This document shows, one piece after another, positions 52,087 through 61,123 of a stretch of DNA of 64,000 bases. Positions within the stretch are counted from its first letter, which is position 1. The number at the start of each line of letters is the position of its first letter. Source of the DNA: Haloarcula rubra (GTDB taxonomy: Archaea > Halobacteriota > Halobacteria > Halobacteriales > Haloarculaceae); assembly GCF_019599465.1 (NCBI RefSeq), contig NZ_RKLR01000001.1, positions 186,001 through 250,000 on the forward strand, read 5' to 3'. A program made the position numbers and the translations under genes. The notes below the pieces were generated by a model. That model did no database searches, was not told the origin of the DNA, and worked only from the letters and a program-made list of their open reading frames with translations.

Positions 52087-52377
52087 TCAGCCTTCCAGTC
52101 TGTCGATGACTTCGCTCATGTCGGCGGTGGACTCGACGGACTCCTTGATGTTCTCCCGACGCCTGACCTCGGCGGCGGAGGCGTCGTAGGCGCGGACGTA
52201 CTCCGCGCGCGAGTGTTCGTCGAAGGCGTGTTTGATAGCGAAGTACCCGTCGGGGACGACGGTCCCGCACACCTTACACGAGACGCGGTCGTGTTCGGTC
52301 GACTGGTGGACGATGAGGTCCTCGACGCGGTCGAACTGGCTGTCGTCGCCCTCGATAGCACACTCCCAGCGTGACAT
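52087..52377 (-). CDS. C2H2 zinc-finger-like protein
   Basis: A 96-residue protein. Cys34, Cys37, His50 and His55 make C-x2-C-x12-H-x4-H, a classical C2H2 spacing (CKVCGTVVPDGYFAIKHAFDEH). The helical tail (57-96) is acidic. It may bind DNA, RNA or protein; no function is known to me. It is divergent from the PHP gene. Confidence 0.75.
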   Translation of the reverse strand: MSRWECAIEGDDSQFDRVEDLIVHQSTEHDRVSCKVCGTVVPDGYFAIKHAFDEHSRAEYVRAYDASAAEVRRRENIKESVESTADMSEVIDRLEG

Positions 52378-52478
52378 TGCTGAGAGGCAGGCCGTGCGAC
52401 ACCAAAAGCGTTCGCCACGACGCCGGACGACTCCCGTAAATGGAAACCTCTAATTGTGACACCGGGATAGCGAAAGCC

Positions 52479-53240
52479 GTGACGAGTGAGGGGTTCCACG
52501 TCGACCTACACGTCAAGATTCTGGACGAGCGTGTCGTCCAGCGAGCGAAGGCACGGGGGCTCGACGCCCTCGTGTACGCCCCGCACTTCACGCGGTTGCC
52601 GGACATCCGTGCGAGAGCCGAGCGGTTCTCCGACGACGAGTTGACCGTCTTCCCGGGCCGAGAACTGTTCACGGGGACGTGGCAGCGACGCCGACACGTC
52701 CTCGCCGTCGGTTTAGACGAACAGGTCCCGGACTTTCTGACCCTCGACGGGACGATGGCCGAGTTACAGCGACAGGAAGCGGCGGTACTCGTCCCCCACC
52801 CCGGATTCCTGAGTGTGAGCCTCGGTATCGAGGCGTTGCGGACGTACAACAGCACCATCGACGCCGTCGAAGTGTACAACCCCAAACACCTCCCGCACCA
52901 CAATCGGCGGGCCCGGCGGTTCGCCCGCGAGACGGGACTGTCGACGTTCGCCTCGTCGTACGCCCACCTCACCGGGAGCATCGGCGAGGCGTGGACGGCG
53001 TTCGACGAGGCGTTCGAGACGGCAGACGAGTTGGCGCAGGCGCTACGAGACGAGGTCCCGCGGCGAATCGTCCACCGCGACGGACTGAGCCACACGCTCC
53101 GCCGTGGGCTGGAGTTCGCGCATCTGGGCTACGAGAACAGTTGGGAGAAGTTCGACCGGGTGATGCTCCAGGGGACGGCGCCGACCCACCCGGACCACGT
53201 CGCCTACGACGGCCAGTTCGACGACGTGAAAGTGTACTAA
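52479..53240 (+). CDS. PHP domain metal-dependent phosphoesterase-like protein
   Basis: A 253-residue protein (266 if the ATG at 52440 is used). GFHVDLHVKILD is motif 1 with the first His pair, DALVYAPHFTRL motif 2, FPGRELFTGTW carries a Glu, LVPHPGF motif 3, and a PHP-associated C-terminal part follows. I prefer GTG 52479: TATA-like CTAATTGTG lies 27 bases upstream, inside the longer frame, and the PHP motif then begins a few residues in. Substrate unknown. Confidence 0.8.
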   Translation: MTSEGFHVDLHVKILDERVVQRAKARGLDALVYAPHFTRLPDIRARAERFSDDELTVFPGRELFTGTWQRRRHVLAVGLDEQVPDFLTLDGTMAELQRQEAAVLVPHPGFLSVSLGIEALRTYNSTIDAVEVYNPKHLPHHNRRARRFARETGLSTFASSYAHLTGSIGEAWTAFDEAFETADELAQALRDEVPRRIVHRDGLSHTLRRGLEFAHLGYENSWEKFDRVMLQGTAPTHPDHVAYDGQFDDVKVY

Positions 53241-53743
53241 GCGACGAGCGCCGTGTTCTCGGCGAGTGTCTGCGTTATCTCTGGCGGGAGGTACTGCGGC
53301 AGGACGTGGACCAGCGCCGCGATGGCGACGAGTTCGAATATCGTGACGGCAACAGTGACGATTTCGGCCCTGTCGCTGGACGTGGTGACCCCCGAGGGGA
53401 ACCCGTACTCGGTGTCCGAGAGCGGGTAGAACAGCGCGATGCCCCGTTTCGACCCCAGATAGTCGAGGACGTAGTGGGTCAGGACGCCGAGCCACACCCA
53501 CTGGAGGTTGCCGCCGTGGTAGATTGGGTGGGCGACGAAGACGAGGAGAACCGGGAGATTGTGGAGCGTCTTCCGGTGTTTCCCGAAGGCCGTGTCGACG
53601 TCGGGGAACAGCGCCCCCAGCACCACCGGGAGGAACACCTCCGCGATGGTCGCGAACGTCGAGACGTCCCCGGAGGGGTCGAGGACGTACCCCAGCCCGA
53701 TGCTCAACAGGACCGCGTTCAGAACGTGGCCGCGTTTGTCCAT
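53237..53743 (-). CDS. YdjM-like membrane-bound metal-dependent hydrolase
   Basis: A 168-residue protein of the LexA-binding/YdjM hydrolase family. KRGHVLNAVLLSIGLGYV, LGALFPDVDTAFGKHRKTLHNLP and VLTHYVLDYLGSKRG give the His/Asp residues (GxLxPDxD, HRxxxH, HxxxD). Three to four membrane helices. Actual reaction unknown. Convergent with the PHP gene by four bases. Confidence 0.82.
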   Translation of the reverse strand: MDKRGHVLNAVLLSIGLGYVLDPSGDVSTFATIAEVFLPVVLGALFPDVDTAFGKHRKTLHNLPVLLVFVAHPIYHGGNLQWVWLGVLTHYVLDYLGSKRGIALFYPLSDTEYGFPSGVTTSSDRAEIVTVAVTIFELVAIAALVHVLPQYLPPEITQTLAENTALVA

Positions 53744-53780
53744 CTACGCGGTTCGATGGACGGCCACCCGATAGGTTTTG

Positions 53781-54290
53781 CTACTCCTCCTGTGTGGCGT
53801 CTAACAGGTCCGTGAGCGCCTGTCTGGCGATGCGTGTCTTGACCTCCGTTCGGGACCCGTCGAACTCGTAGTGAGTGACCGTACAGTCGGAGTCGTTCGT
53901 CTCCCACGGCGCGGCGTGTGCGACGGCGACGTAGACGGTCCCGACCGGCGTCTCCGGAGAGCCTCCGGTGGGGCCGGCGACGCCCGTGGTAGCGACGCCC
54001 CAGTCGGTCCCCGCGGTGTCTCGGACGGCCCGAGCCATCTCGCGGGCGACCGGTTCGGAGACGGCGCCGTGGGCGTCCAGAGCCTCGCGGGAGACGGCCA
54101 GCAGTTCCTGTTTCGCACGGTAGGAGTACGAGACGATGGCGCGGTCGAAGTAGTCGCTAGAGCCCGGGACGTCGGTCAACAGCGACCCGACGAGGCCGCC
54201 GGTACAGGACTCGGCGACGGCGACTGTCTCCCCGCGGTCGCGGAGTTCGTCGCCGACGCGTTCCTCGATAGGTGTCTCGTCGTCGGTCAT
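53781..54290 (-). CDS. CinA-like nicotinamide-nucleotide amidase
   Basis: A 169-residue CinA C-terminal domain protein. TVAVAESCTGGLVGSLLTDVPGSSDYFDRAIVSYSYRAKQELLAVSREALDAHGAVSEPVA is the family core with the catalytic Ser, and GVATTGVAGPTGGSPETPVGTVYVAV follows. It deamidates NMN to nicotinate mononucleotide in NAD recycling. No fused N-terminal COG1058 domain. I start at ATG 54290. Confidence 0.9.
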   Translation of the reverse strand: MTDDETPIEERVGDELRDRGETVAVAESCTGGLVGSLLTDVPGSSDYFDRAIVSYSYRAKQELLAVSREALDAHGAVSEPVAREMARAVRDTAGTDWGVATTGVAGPTGGSPETPVGTVYVAVAHAAPWETNDSDCTVTHYEFDGSRTEVKTRIARQALTDLLDATQEE

Positions 54291-54370
54291 GGCCGGTCGT
54301 TGCACGCGGGCGTGGATAAGCGTTCAGTCGCGGGGCTCGGACCTTTCCGTCTGGGTCACCAACACGTCCT

Positions 54371-54514
54371 ATGGCCTACCAGACCACCCTCGGTTGGTCG
54401 CTCGTCTCCTCGGGTATCGTCACGCTCGTCCTCGGGTTCCTGCCCGGGTCGGACCTCCTGTGGGGGGCGTTGCTCCTCGCACTCGGCGTCCTGACCCTCT
54501 ACGTCAGGCAGTAA
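54371..54514 (+). CDS. Small two-helix membrane protein
   Basis: A 47-residue protein: MAYQTTLGWSLVSSGIVTLV, then LGFLPGSD, then LLWGALLLALGVLTLYVRQ. Codons and composition are normal. It ends 37 bases before the aminotransferase gene. No family recognised. Confidence 0.55.
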   Translation: MAYQTTLGWSLVSSGIVTLVLGFLPGSDLLWGALLLALGVLTLYVRQ

Positions 54515-54551
54515 CGGAAAGAAAGACGGCCGCGGAGCGCCGACCGCTGGT

Positions 54552-55670
54552 ATGGACTACGAGACGCCGCAGTTCTTCCGGGTGATGCAGTACGCGGCCC
54601 GGGCCGACCGGGACGTGGTCGACATGGTATCGGGCAACCCCGACTGGGACCCGCCGGATGGACTCCGGGACGGTCTCCGAGACTACGCCGAGGCCGACGC
54701 CGACGAGTACCAGTACGCGCCCAGCCGTGGCCTCAAGTCGCTCCGCGAGGAGATAGCCGCCAGACGCGACGTCACCGTCGACCGCGTCGTCGTCACGAAC
54801 GGGACGGGCGAGGCCAACCACCTCGCGATGACCGGCGGATTGGACCACTTCTCGGGCGACGAGATTGTGCTGACCGACCCCGTCTACCCCTACTACGCCG
54901 GCCGGGCGAACTTCCTCGACGCGGAGACGACGTTCGTCGCCGCGGGCGATGACGGCCGCCTCGACCCGGAGACCGTGCGGGCCGCCGCCAGCGACGAGAC
55001 GAGCGTCATCGTCGTCAACTCGCCGAACAACCCGACCGGTGCCATCTACGACGCCGACGCGATGGCCGAGTTCGTCGCTATCGCCGAGGACCACGACGCG
55101 CTGTTGGTCAGCGACGAGGTGTACGACCACTTCGACTACGCCGGCCGGTTCGCGTCGGCGCTGGAACACGACTCGCCGAACGTCGTCGCCACGAACGCCT
55201 TCTCGAAGTCGATGGCGATAACCGGACTGCGGGTGGGCTACGCCGTCTTCCCGTCGCCCGACGGGCCGAGTGGTGACCTCGTCGACCGCGCAGCGACACG
55301 ACACATGCTGACCAACGTCAGCGGGAGTCGCCCCGCCCAGTACGCGGTCGAACGAGCCTTACAGACCACCTCGCCGGAGTACTACGCCGAGTGTCGGCGC
55401 CGCCTCGAACGGCGCATCGACACGTTCTGTGCGGCGCTGGACGCCGCAGGCGCCGAGTACAACCGGCCGGAGGGCGGGTTCTACGTGATGGCGCGGTTCC
55501 CCGACTTCGCCGGCAGTTTCGAGAACGTCTACGAACTCGTCGACGAGGCCGGCGTCGCCGGGATGCCCGGGGAGGCGTTCGGCGAGTCCCGGTCGGACTG
55601 GATACGGTTCGCCCTCGTGACGCCCCGCGTCGAGGAGGCGGCCGAGCGACTAGGGAACTTCTTCGAGTAG
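54552..55670 (+). CDS. Class I/II pyridoxal-phosphate aminotransferase
   Basis: A 372-residue fold-type I aminotransferase. VSGNPDWDPP, NGTGEANHLA, VNSPNNPTGAIYD, SDEVYDHF and NAFSKSMAITGLRVGY (PLP Lys in FSKS) are in the standard order. Substrate might be aspartate or an aromatic amino acid. The methylaspartate-cycle operon is convergent with it (52 bases between stops), but a pathway link is not shown. Confidence 0.9.
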   Translation: MDYETPQFFRVMQYAARADRDVVDMVSGNPDWDPPDGLRDGLRDYAEADADEYQYAPSRGLKSLREEIAARRDVTVDRVVVTNGTGEANHLAMTGGLDHFSGDEIVLTDPVYPYYAGRANFLDAETTFVAAGDDGRLDPETVRAAASDETSVIVVNSPNNPTGAIYDADAMAEFVAIAEDHDALLVSDEVYDHFDYAGRFASALEHDSPNVVATNAFSKSMAITGLRVGYAVFPSPDGPSGDLVDRAATRHMLTNVSGSRPAQYAVERALQTTSPEYYAECRRRLERRIDTFCAALDAAGAEYNRPEGGFYVMARFPDFAGSFENVYELVDEAGVAGMPGEAFGESRSDWIRFALVTPRVEEAAERLGNFFE

Positions 55671-55722
55671 GTCAGACGGACTCGACCCGTCGGAACGGCG
55701 CCGCACCGAGCACCACCGTCAG

Positions 55723-56769
55723 TCAGTTGAACTGTAACTCGACGTTCAGCGCCCGCTCTAACAGACTGTCGTCGTAGTACTGGCCGGTCTGGTCCGGGTG
55801 CGAGTCGTCGATGGCTCGCACCGTCAGAACCGTGTTGGCGAAGTTCTTGTACGTCGCCTCGTCGACCATCTGGCCGTCGACGACGACGGCGCCAGTCCCC
55901 TCGCGCTTGGCCTCGTTGAAGGCCTCTATCTTCGAGAGGTCCCGGTCCAGTTCGTCGCTACTGGGCATGTGAATGCGGTTGGCCTGCGCGGTCTGTTTGG
56001 GGTGGAGCGACCACGACCCGTCGATGCCGATGGTCGCCTCGTGTTCGACCTGGTCGGCGTACCCCTCGGCGTTGTAGTAGGTGACGCCGGCGCGTTCGTG
56101 GAACAACTGGTCGAACGGGCCGCCGATGGAGACGATGCCCGCGGCGCTCGTCTCGTTGGACATCGCTTCGAGCAGGCCGTCCCAGCGCGGTCGCTCGCCG
56201 TGGAGCGCCCGACCGCCCAGTTCGGCCGTGTAGTCGACGGGACCGAAGACGATACCCGAGAGTCTGGAGTCGGTGGCGAACTGGCAAATCTCTCGGAGGT
56301 CCGAGCGGGCGGCCGCCGTCTCGAGGATGATGGCCATCTCCAGCGACCCGTCGTCGAGGCCGGCGTCGCGTTCGGCGTCGGCCAGCACCCCAGCGGCCTC
56401 GCGCACGTCGTCGAGACGGCCGACCTTCGGGAAGACGACGCCGTCGAGATGCTCGCCCACCTCGCTCGCGAGGCGGCGGACCTGTTCGGTCCCGCGCTCG
56501 CGGAACTGAGCGCCGTCGTAGGCCCACTCGACGCGCGGGAGAATCTTCCCGGCGAAGTCGGGGGCGTGGTCGGGCACTCGCTCGACGATGTTGTCGACGG
56601 CCTCCTCCTTCATCGACGGCGCGGTGCCGTCCTCGATGTCCGGCACCAGCCAATCGGGGGTCTGGAACCCCTCGCTGGTGAGGCCGGAGTCGAGGAACTT
56701 CGCGCTGTCGTCACGCGGGACGGCAGCGGGTGCGGTCTGGAACGTGCGGCAGAGTCGTGTGTCTGTCAT
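55723..56769 (-). CDS. citE1: Beta-methylmalyl-CoA lyase (CitE1 type)
   Basis: A 348-residue CitE/HpcH family lyase. FLDSGLTSEGFQTPDWLVPDIEDGTAPSMKEEAVDN is the start, followed by LPRVEWAYDG, VFPKVGRLDDV, IILETAAARSDL and IGIDGSWSLHPKQTAQANRI. It cleaves beta-methylmalyl-CoA to glyoxylate and propionyl-CoA and may also act on malyl-CoA. Last gene of a five-gene operon, overlapping mch by four bases. Confidence 0.92.
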   Translation of the reverse strand: MTDTRLCRTFQTAPAAVPRDDSAKFLDSGLTSEGFQTPDWLVPDIEDGTAPSMKEEAVDNIVERVPDHAPDFAGKILPRVEWAYDGAQFRERGTEQVRRLASEVGEHLDGVVFPKVGRLDDVREAAGVLADAERDAGLDDGSLEMAIILETAAARSDLREICQFATDSRLSGIVFGPVDYTAELGGRALHGERPRWDGLLEAMSNETSAAGIVSIGGPFDQLFHERAGVTYYNAEGYADQVEHEATIGIDGSWSLHPKQTAQANRIHMPSSDELDRDLSKIEAFNEAKREGTGAVVVDGQMVDEATYKNFANTVLTVRAIDDSHPDQTGQYYDDSLLERALNVELQFN

Positions 56770-57851
56770 TGGGAGCGCTGAACGAGTGCGGTTCGCCGGC
56801 CGCTGTAGACCGGGGTGCTGTCCTGATTGAACGCGACGTGTTCGAAGGTGACCGCGCCGGCCTCTTCGGGGCCGTCGTCGGCGTCACAGTCGAGGACTCG
56901 AGTGAAGCCGTATATCGTGTCGCCGAGCGTGACGAACGAGTGGAACCGCTCGTCCTCGAAGCGTCGCTCGCGGTACGTCGCTTCGTCCGAGCGGGCGTGA
57001 GCCAGCGCGATGGAGCGCGTCACGTCGCCGTAGGCGACGATGTCGCCCGAGGGCGAGTCGGCCATCTCGTCGCGGTTGTGGTGCTGACGGGCGGTGTTGA
57101 GCGTCGCCAGCGGTAGGCCCGCGACCAATTGGTCGTCCATGGTGCGACCGCGTTCGTGGCGGTAGGCGACGGCGGCCTGTTCCTCGCGGGCGCGTTCGAG
57201 GGCGTCACGGAAGTCCTCGAAGTGGCCGCCGTCCGGCGTGAGGAGCGTGTCGGGGATGTCGGGCGCTTCGGGGTCTGCTTCGCCGTCGGCCATCGACCCG
57301 CTGCCGTCCGTCGCCGCTGGCTCCCGGCGCGGAATCATGTTCGTCCGCTCGTAGGAGACGAGCGTCTCGCCCGTCTCGCGGTCCCGGCCCTCCGTCGCCC
57401 ACGTCACGATGCCGTAGGCCGGCCGGGACGAGGAGGTCCGGGTGTCGACGACGCGGGAGGTGACGGCGAGTTCGGTGCCCGGCCGTGCGGGCCGGTGGAA
57501 TTCGACGTCTGTCCGGCCGAGGAAGTAGCCGCCCTTCTCCGAGAGGTCCTCGACCGTGATACCCATCACGCAGGCCAGCAGGTAGTCCGGGTGGACGGGC
57601 ACGCCGTCGAACCCGCGCTCGCGGGCCGTGTCGGAACGCCAGTACGCCGGGTCGTGGTTCAGGGTCTGGCCCATCCACTGCTCGCTCCCGTGCCGGGAGA
57701 GGCGGAGTCCGGGGTCGTGAGTGAGTTCGTCGCCCTCCGCGAAGAACTCGAAGTAGTGGCCCTTCTCGCGGGTGTCGGCACGGTCCAGTAAGGCGTCGAA
57801 CGTCGTCTCGTCCGAGCAGTCGAGGGCGTCGGGGTCGCTCCAGTCAGTCAT
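56766..57851 (-). CDS. mch: Mesaconyl-CoA hydratase
   Basis: A 361-residue double hot-dog hydratase of the MaoC superfamily. The N-terminal half holds GQTLNHDPAYW and GVPVHPDYLLACVMGITVEDLSEKGGYFLGRTDVEFHRPARPGTEL, and the C-terminal half starts near GRTMDDQLVAGLPLATLNTARQHHNRDEM. It hydrates mesaconyl-CoA to beta-methylmalyl-CoA. ATG 57851 overlaps the mal gene by eight bases. Name follows the Haloarcula cluster. Confidence 0.9.
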   Translation of the reverse strand: MTDWSDPDALDCSDETTFDALLDRADTREKGHYFEFFAEGDELTHDPGLRLSRHGSEQWMGQTLNHDPAYWRSDTARERGFDGVPVHPDYLLACVMGITVEDLSEKGGYFLGRTDVEFHRPARPGTELAVTSRVVDTRTSSSRPAYGIVTWATEGRDRETGETLVSYERTNMIPRREPAATDGSGSMADGEADPEAPDIPDTLLTPDGGHFEDFRDALERAREEQAAVAYRHERGRTMDDQLVAGLPLATLNTARQHHNRDEMADSPSGDIVAYGDVTRSIALAHARSDEATYRERRFEDERFHSFVTLGDTIYGFTRVLDCDADDGPEEAGAVTFEHVAFNQDSTPVYSGRRTALVQRSQ

Positions 57852-59115
57852 CGGCCTGCACCTCCTGTCGGCCGCCGCGCTGACGGGCGAGCGCCCGTCG
57901 CATCTCGTTGGTGACGACCATGAACCCCTCGTCGAAGCCCATGCCAGGCTTGGCCAGCACCTGTGCGGCGTCCGTCGCGAGGGCGACGTGGGCACAGGCC
58001 CGCGCGGAGGTGACCGTCTCGTTGCAGGTCCCGCCGAGGTACGCGCGAGTGTCCGTCCCGTCGCAGTACAGCACCGCCTCGGCGGAGCGCTGGACGCCGC
58101 CGAGGTCCGGCGTCTTCACCTGCACCACGTCGGCCGCGCCCGCGTCGACGAACGCCTGAACGTCCTCGAAGGTGTTGCACCACTCGTCGGCGACGATGTC
58201 GACGTCGACACCGGCGCTCCGTAACCCTTCGCGCAACTCGGCCATCTGCTCGATCTGCTCGGTGCGGCCGCCGGCGTCCATCGGCCCTTCGACCTGCAGC
58301 GGGTACGGCGCGGCGGCCTCCCGGAGCGTCTCGAAGTAGTCGGTGACCTCGGTGCGGTCGTACGGCGGGCCGAACACCTTCCCGAGGATGCCGTAGACGT
58401 CGACGTGGAACCGCGGCGCGTAGTTCTCGGGGCCGAGTTCGCCCGCGCGGTCCGAGAGCCACGCGAGGTACTCGCGTAATCCTTTGCCGTCCTCACCCAC
58501 CTTCTCGACGCTGTTGAACAGGCCGTGGGGGAGGACGGGGACGCCCTTTATGAGCATCTTCTCGGCGTTGGTCCGGCGCTCGTCGCCCGACTGGCCGAAC
58601 ACCGGGACCGGCGACGTGGCCGGCGTGGTGTCGTAGGCCGCCGCGAGGACGGCCGTCGGCGTCTGTCCGCGGGCGCGAGCGGCGGCGTTCAGGAGCGCCT
58701 GCGAGACGCCGTAGCGGACCGCCGTGTGCAGGCGGTCACCGCCGGAGCGCTCCGGGTCGATGGCCTCCAGCGTCTCGGCGTTCTCCCGGAACAGCGTCGC
58801 GTCCCGGCCCCGCAGCGTGTCGGCGACGGTCCCCTCGACGACCGGACGGTACTCGTCGGCGCGGAAGAGCGGGTCCCGGCCGCCGGCGCCGGAGTACTGC
58901 ACCGCGGCGCAGTCGCCCGTCACGACTGAGCCGTCGGCGAGTTCGAGTTCCACGATGAGACACTCGCCGGCCTCTCGGACTCGCTCGAAGCCGTCGGTCA
59001 CCGGTTGGCCGTCGTAGGCGAACCCTCGCTGGGTCGCGCCGTCCTTGATAGCGCGCTGGTCGTCGAAGAAGAACCCGGAGAGGCCCGGCACCGCACGGAC
59101 CTCCTCAATCCGCAT
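57844..59115 (-). CDS. mal: Methylaspartate ammonia-lyase
   Basis: A 423-residue enolase-superfamily lyase that converts methylaspartate to mesaconate and ammonia. Lys334 (VQVKTPDLGG) and His197 (LPHGLF) match the two bases known in bacterial enzymes. Asp239, Glu276 and Asp310 are at metal-ligand positions. I start at ATG 59115 (MRIEEVRAVPG), overlapping the glutamate mutase gene by 11 bases. Length is close to the bacterial 413. Confidence 0.95.
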   Translation of the reverse strand: MRIEEVRAVPGLSGFFFDDQRAIKDGATQRGFAYDGQPVTDGFERVREAGECLIVELELADGSVVTGDCAAVQYSGAGGRDPLFRADEYRPVVEGTVADTLRGRDATLFRENAETLEAIDPERSGGDRLHTAVRYGVSQALLNAAARARGQTPTAVLAAAYDTTPATSPVPVFGQSGDERRTNAEKMLIKGVPVLPHGLFNSVEKVGEDGKGLREYLAWLSDRAGELGPENYAPRFHVDVYGILGKVFGPPYDRTEVTDYFETLREAAAPYPLQVEGPMDAGGRTEQIEQMAELREGLRSAGVDVDIVADEWCNTFEDVQAFVDAGAADVVQVKTPDLGGVQRSAEAVLYCDGTDTRAYLGGTCNETVTSARACAHVALATDAAQVLAKPGMGFDEGFMVVTNEMRRALARQRGGRQEVQADD

Positions 59116-60559
59116 CGCTGGCACCTCCCCGTTTCCCGGTCGGTCGCCCGATGAGTTTGCCGTCGCTGATGGCGTCGACGTCGTCGGCGACCATCCGGAA
59201 CGACTGGTCACGGCCCTCCGTCCGCGCGCGTTCGCCGAGTCGAGCCTTGTGCGTCTCCTTGATGTCGTCGGGGAGGGCGAGGTCGGCGAACTCGAAGATG
59301 CGCACCCGGCCGTCGTCGTCCCGGGCTGGGAGGACCGCACCGGCGGCGGCGTCGCTCGGCGCGAACGGCACGTCCATCGCGCCCGAGTCGAACGCCCGGA
59401 CGACCCCCTGCGCTACGTCGCCGTCGCCGGCCTCGTAGATTGCGTCCATCAGCGCGCGGGTCGCGCGCTCGATGAGGCGCTGTTCCTCGTCGATGCCGTT
59501 CAGGTCGATGTCTTGCTCTATCATCATGTCGATGAGCTGTCTCGTCGTGCGCAACCCGGAGGCGTTGGCCTCCTTCGTCGGGACGCCCTGGAACTCCTGT
59601 GGGGACTTCGTGATGACCTTGTCCGGTTTGGCGACGGCCGCCGTCGCGCCGCCGAGACTGATGACACCGTTGGCGCGGGCCTCGTCCGGCGGGAACCCGC
59701 CCATCCACTCGTGGAAGACGGTGGTGACGGTGACCGAATCGGGGAGGAACTCCTCGCCGAGTTCACGGAGCGCGCGCAGGGCGGCGACGTCCTGCACGAC
59801 GTTGCCGACCTGTCCGTAGCCCAGCGTGAGCGAGCGGACCCCCTGCGTGGCCGCGAGTTGGCCCTCCACGAGCATCACCGCGATGGCGATGCACGGCGGC
59901 ACCAAGGTGCCGGTCAGCGGGCCGAACGGTTCGCGGTTGATCGTGACGCCGCGTTCGGTGTAGGCACCGCAGAGCCGGTCGACGAACTGCCAGTGTTCGA
60001 TGGTCGTCTCCAGGTCGTGACGCTTCGTGTAGGGGATGTTGTAGGATATCGGGCCGCCCTCGAAGGACTGGAACCCGCCCGCGAGGGTGACCATCGCCAG
60101 CAGGCGCGCGTCGGGCGTCCCGTGGCGCACCTCTATCGGTGCGTCCAGCGCGCGCACGAGGCGACGACAGTCCTCGACGCCGTGGTTCACGGCCGGGAAG
60201 CCGTTGAGTTCGTCGGCGTCGCCGTTGCGAGAGGCCGCGAGGCCCTCCTCCGCTTTCTCGTACTCGTTGTCACGCGTGTAGGAGTCGATGGTGGTGGGCA
60301 ACAGGTCTGCACCGCCCTCGTCCTGTAAGTACCGGAGGAGGTCTATCTGGTCTTCGAGCAGGGGGACGCCGGCACGGGGCTGTAACAGCGGCTGGTCGGC
60401 GGATTCGAGAACCGGCGCGAACTGCTTGCTCGCGGGGAGGGACTCGTGGAAGGCGATTGCTTCCTCGAAGTCGACCTGCCGGCCCGTGTGCCAGTTGTCC
60501 CGCAAGTCGTTCGCGATGTGCTGTAGCTCGTCGGCGGCGAGCCTCGTGTCCGTGAGCAT
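59105..60559 (-). CDS. glmE: Glutamate mutase, large subunit E
   Basis: A 484-residue TIM-barrel subunit (clostridial MutE is about the same length). QPRAGVPLLEDQIDLLRYLQDEGGADLLPTTIDSYTRDNEYEKA, LINGFPAVNHGVEDCR-type sequence, GPISYNIPYTKRHDLETTIEHWQFVDRLCG and RANGVISLGGATAAVAKPDKVI are family blocks. With the B12 subunit it rearranges L-glutamate to (2S,3S)-3-methylaspartate. Two bases separate it from the upstream glmS. Confidence 0.95.
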   Translation of the reverse strand: MLTDTRLAADELQHIANDLRDNWHTGRQVDFEEAIAFHESLPASKQFAPVLESADQPLLQPRAGVPLLEDQIDLLRYLQDEGGADLLPTTIDSYTRDNEYEKAEEGLAASRNGDADELNGFPAVNHGVEDCRRLVRALDAPIEVRHGTPDARLLAMVTLAGGFQSFEGGPISYNIPYTKRHDLETTIEHWQFVDRLCGAYTERGVTINREPFGPLTGTLVPPCIAIAVMLVEGQLAATQGVRSLTLGYGQVGNVVQDVAALRALRELGEEFLPDSVTVTTVFHEWMGGFPPDEARANGVISLGGATAAVAKPDKVITKSPQEFQGVPTKEANASGLRTTRQLIDMMIEQDIDLNGIDEEQRLIERATRALMDAIYEAGDGDVAQGVVRAFDSGAMDVPFAPSDAAAGAVLPARDDDGRVRIFEFADLALPDDIKETHKARLGERARTEGRDQSFRMVADDVDAISDGKLIGRPTGKRGGASDAD

Positions 60560-60561
60560 GG

Positions 60562-61002
60562 TCAGCTGTCGACCCTGACCTGCTCGCCCTCGGTGGCCGT
60601 GAGTTCGAGGTCACGACGGAGGTCCGCGATGGCGTCTTCGGGGTCGGTCTCCGCGTCGAAGACCCGGTCGAAGCCCATCTCGCGGAACGTCTCGCGGGTG
60701 GACTCGAAGTCGTCCTGCCCGACGGCGAGGTTGCCGCCGACGTAGGTCAGGACGTCGAGCCCTTCGGACTCCAGGAGGTCGTGGAACCCCTCACAGTCCT
60801 GCCGGGCGTGCCCGTACAGCGAGGAGACCAGTACAGCCTCGGCGCCGTGAGCTTTCGCTGCGTCGACGAACTCGGCCTGTGAGGTCTGGACGCCGAGGTT
60901 GACGACCTCGAAGCCAGCGGCCGAGAGCGCCTGCTCGAGAATCGTGATACCGACGACGTGAGCGTCGGAACCAATCACGCCGAGAATGACGGTCCGGGGC
61001 AT
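60562..61002 (-). CDS. glmS: Glutamate mutase, cobalamin-binding subunit S
   Basis: A 146-residue B12-binding Rossmann protein. Asp13-x-His15-x-x-Gly18 in GSDAHVVGITILEQAL is the base-off cobalamin motif, followed by VSSLYGH and YVGGNL, which contact the nucleotide tail. First gene of the operon; TTTATA (reverse of about 61030-61035) gives a near-leaderless start. No glmL/MutL-type reactivator is present nearby. Confidence 0.95.
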   Translation of the reverse strand: MPRTVILGVIGSDAHVVGITILEQALSAAGFEVVNLGVQTSQAEFVDAAKAHGAEAVLVSSLYGHARQDCEGFHDLLESEGLDVLTYVGGNLAVGQDDFESTRETFREMGFDRVFDAETDPEDAIADLRRDLELTATEGEQVRVDS

Positions 61003-61123
61003 GTACTACACGGTGCTCGCGGCGACAGTATAAACTTAATGGTCTTTCATGATAATACGCCCCTAGAGAATATATAATGATTTATCACCAAGATTTATGC
61101 CGTCGCCGTCGGTCCGTCTCGAC
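61003..61123. promoter_or_regulatory. AT-rich divergent promoter of the methylaspartate-cycle genes
   Basis: This region drives glmS to the left and mct to the right. TTTATACTG (minus strand, about 61026-61036) is placed 27-31 bases before the glmS ATG. On the plus strand, AATATATAATG (61069-61079), TTTATC (61081-61086) and GATTTATG (61092-61099) are TATA-like; the last is 27 bases from ATG 61124. The AT content is far above the surroundings. Several overlapping boxes suggest regulated switching. Confidence 0.6.
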
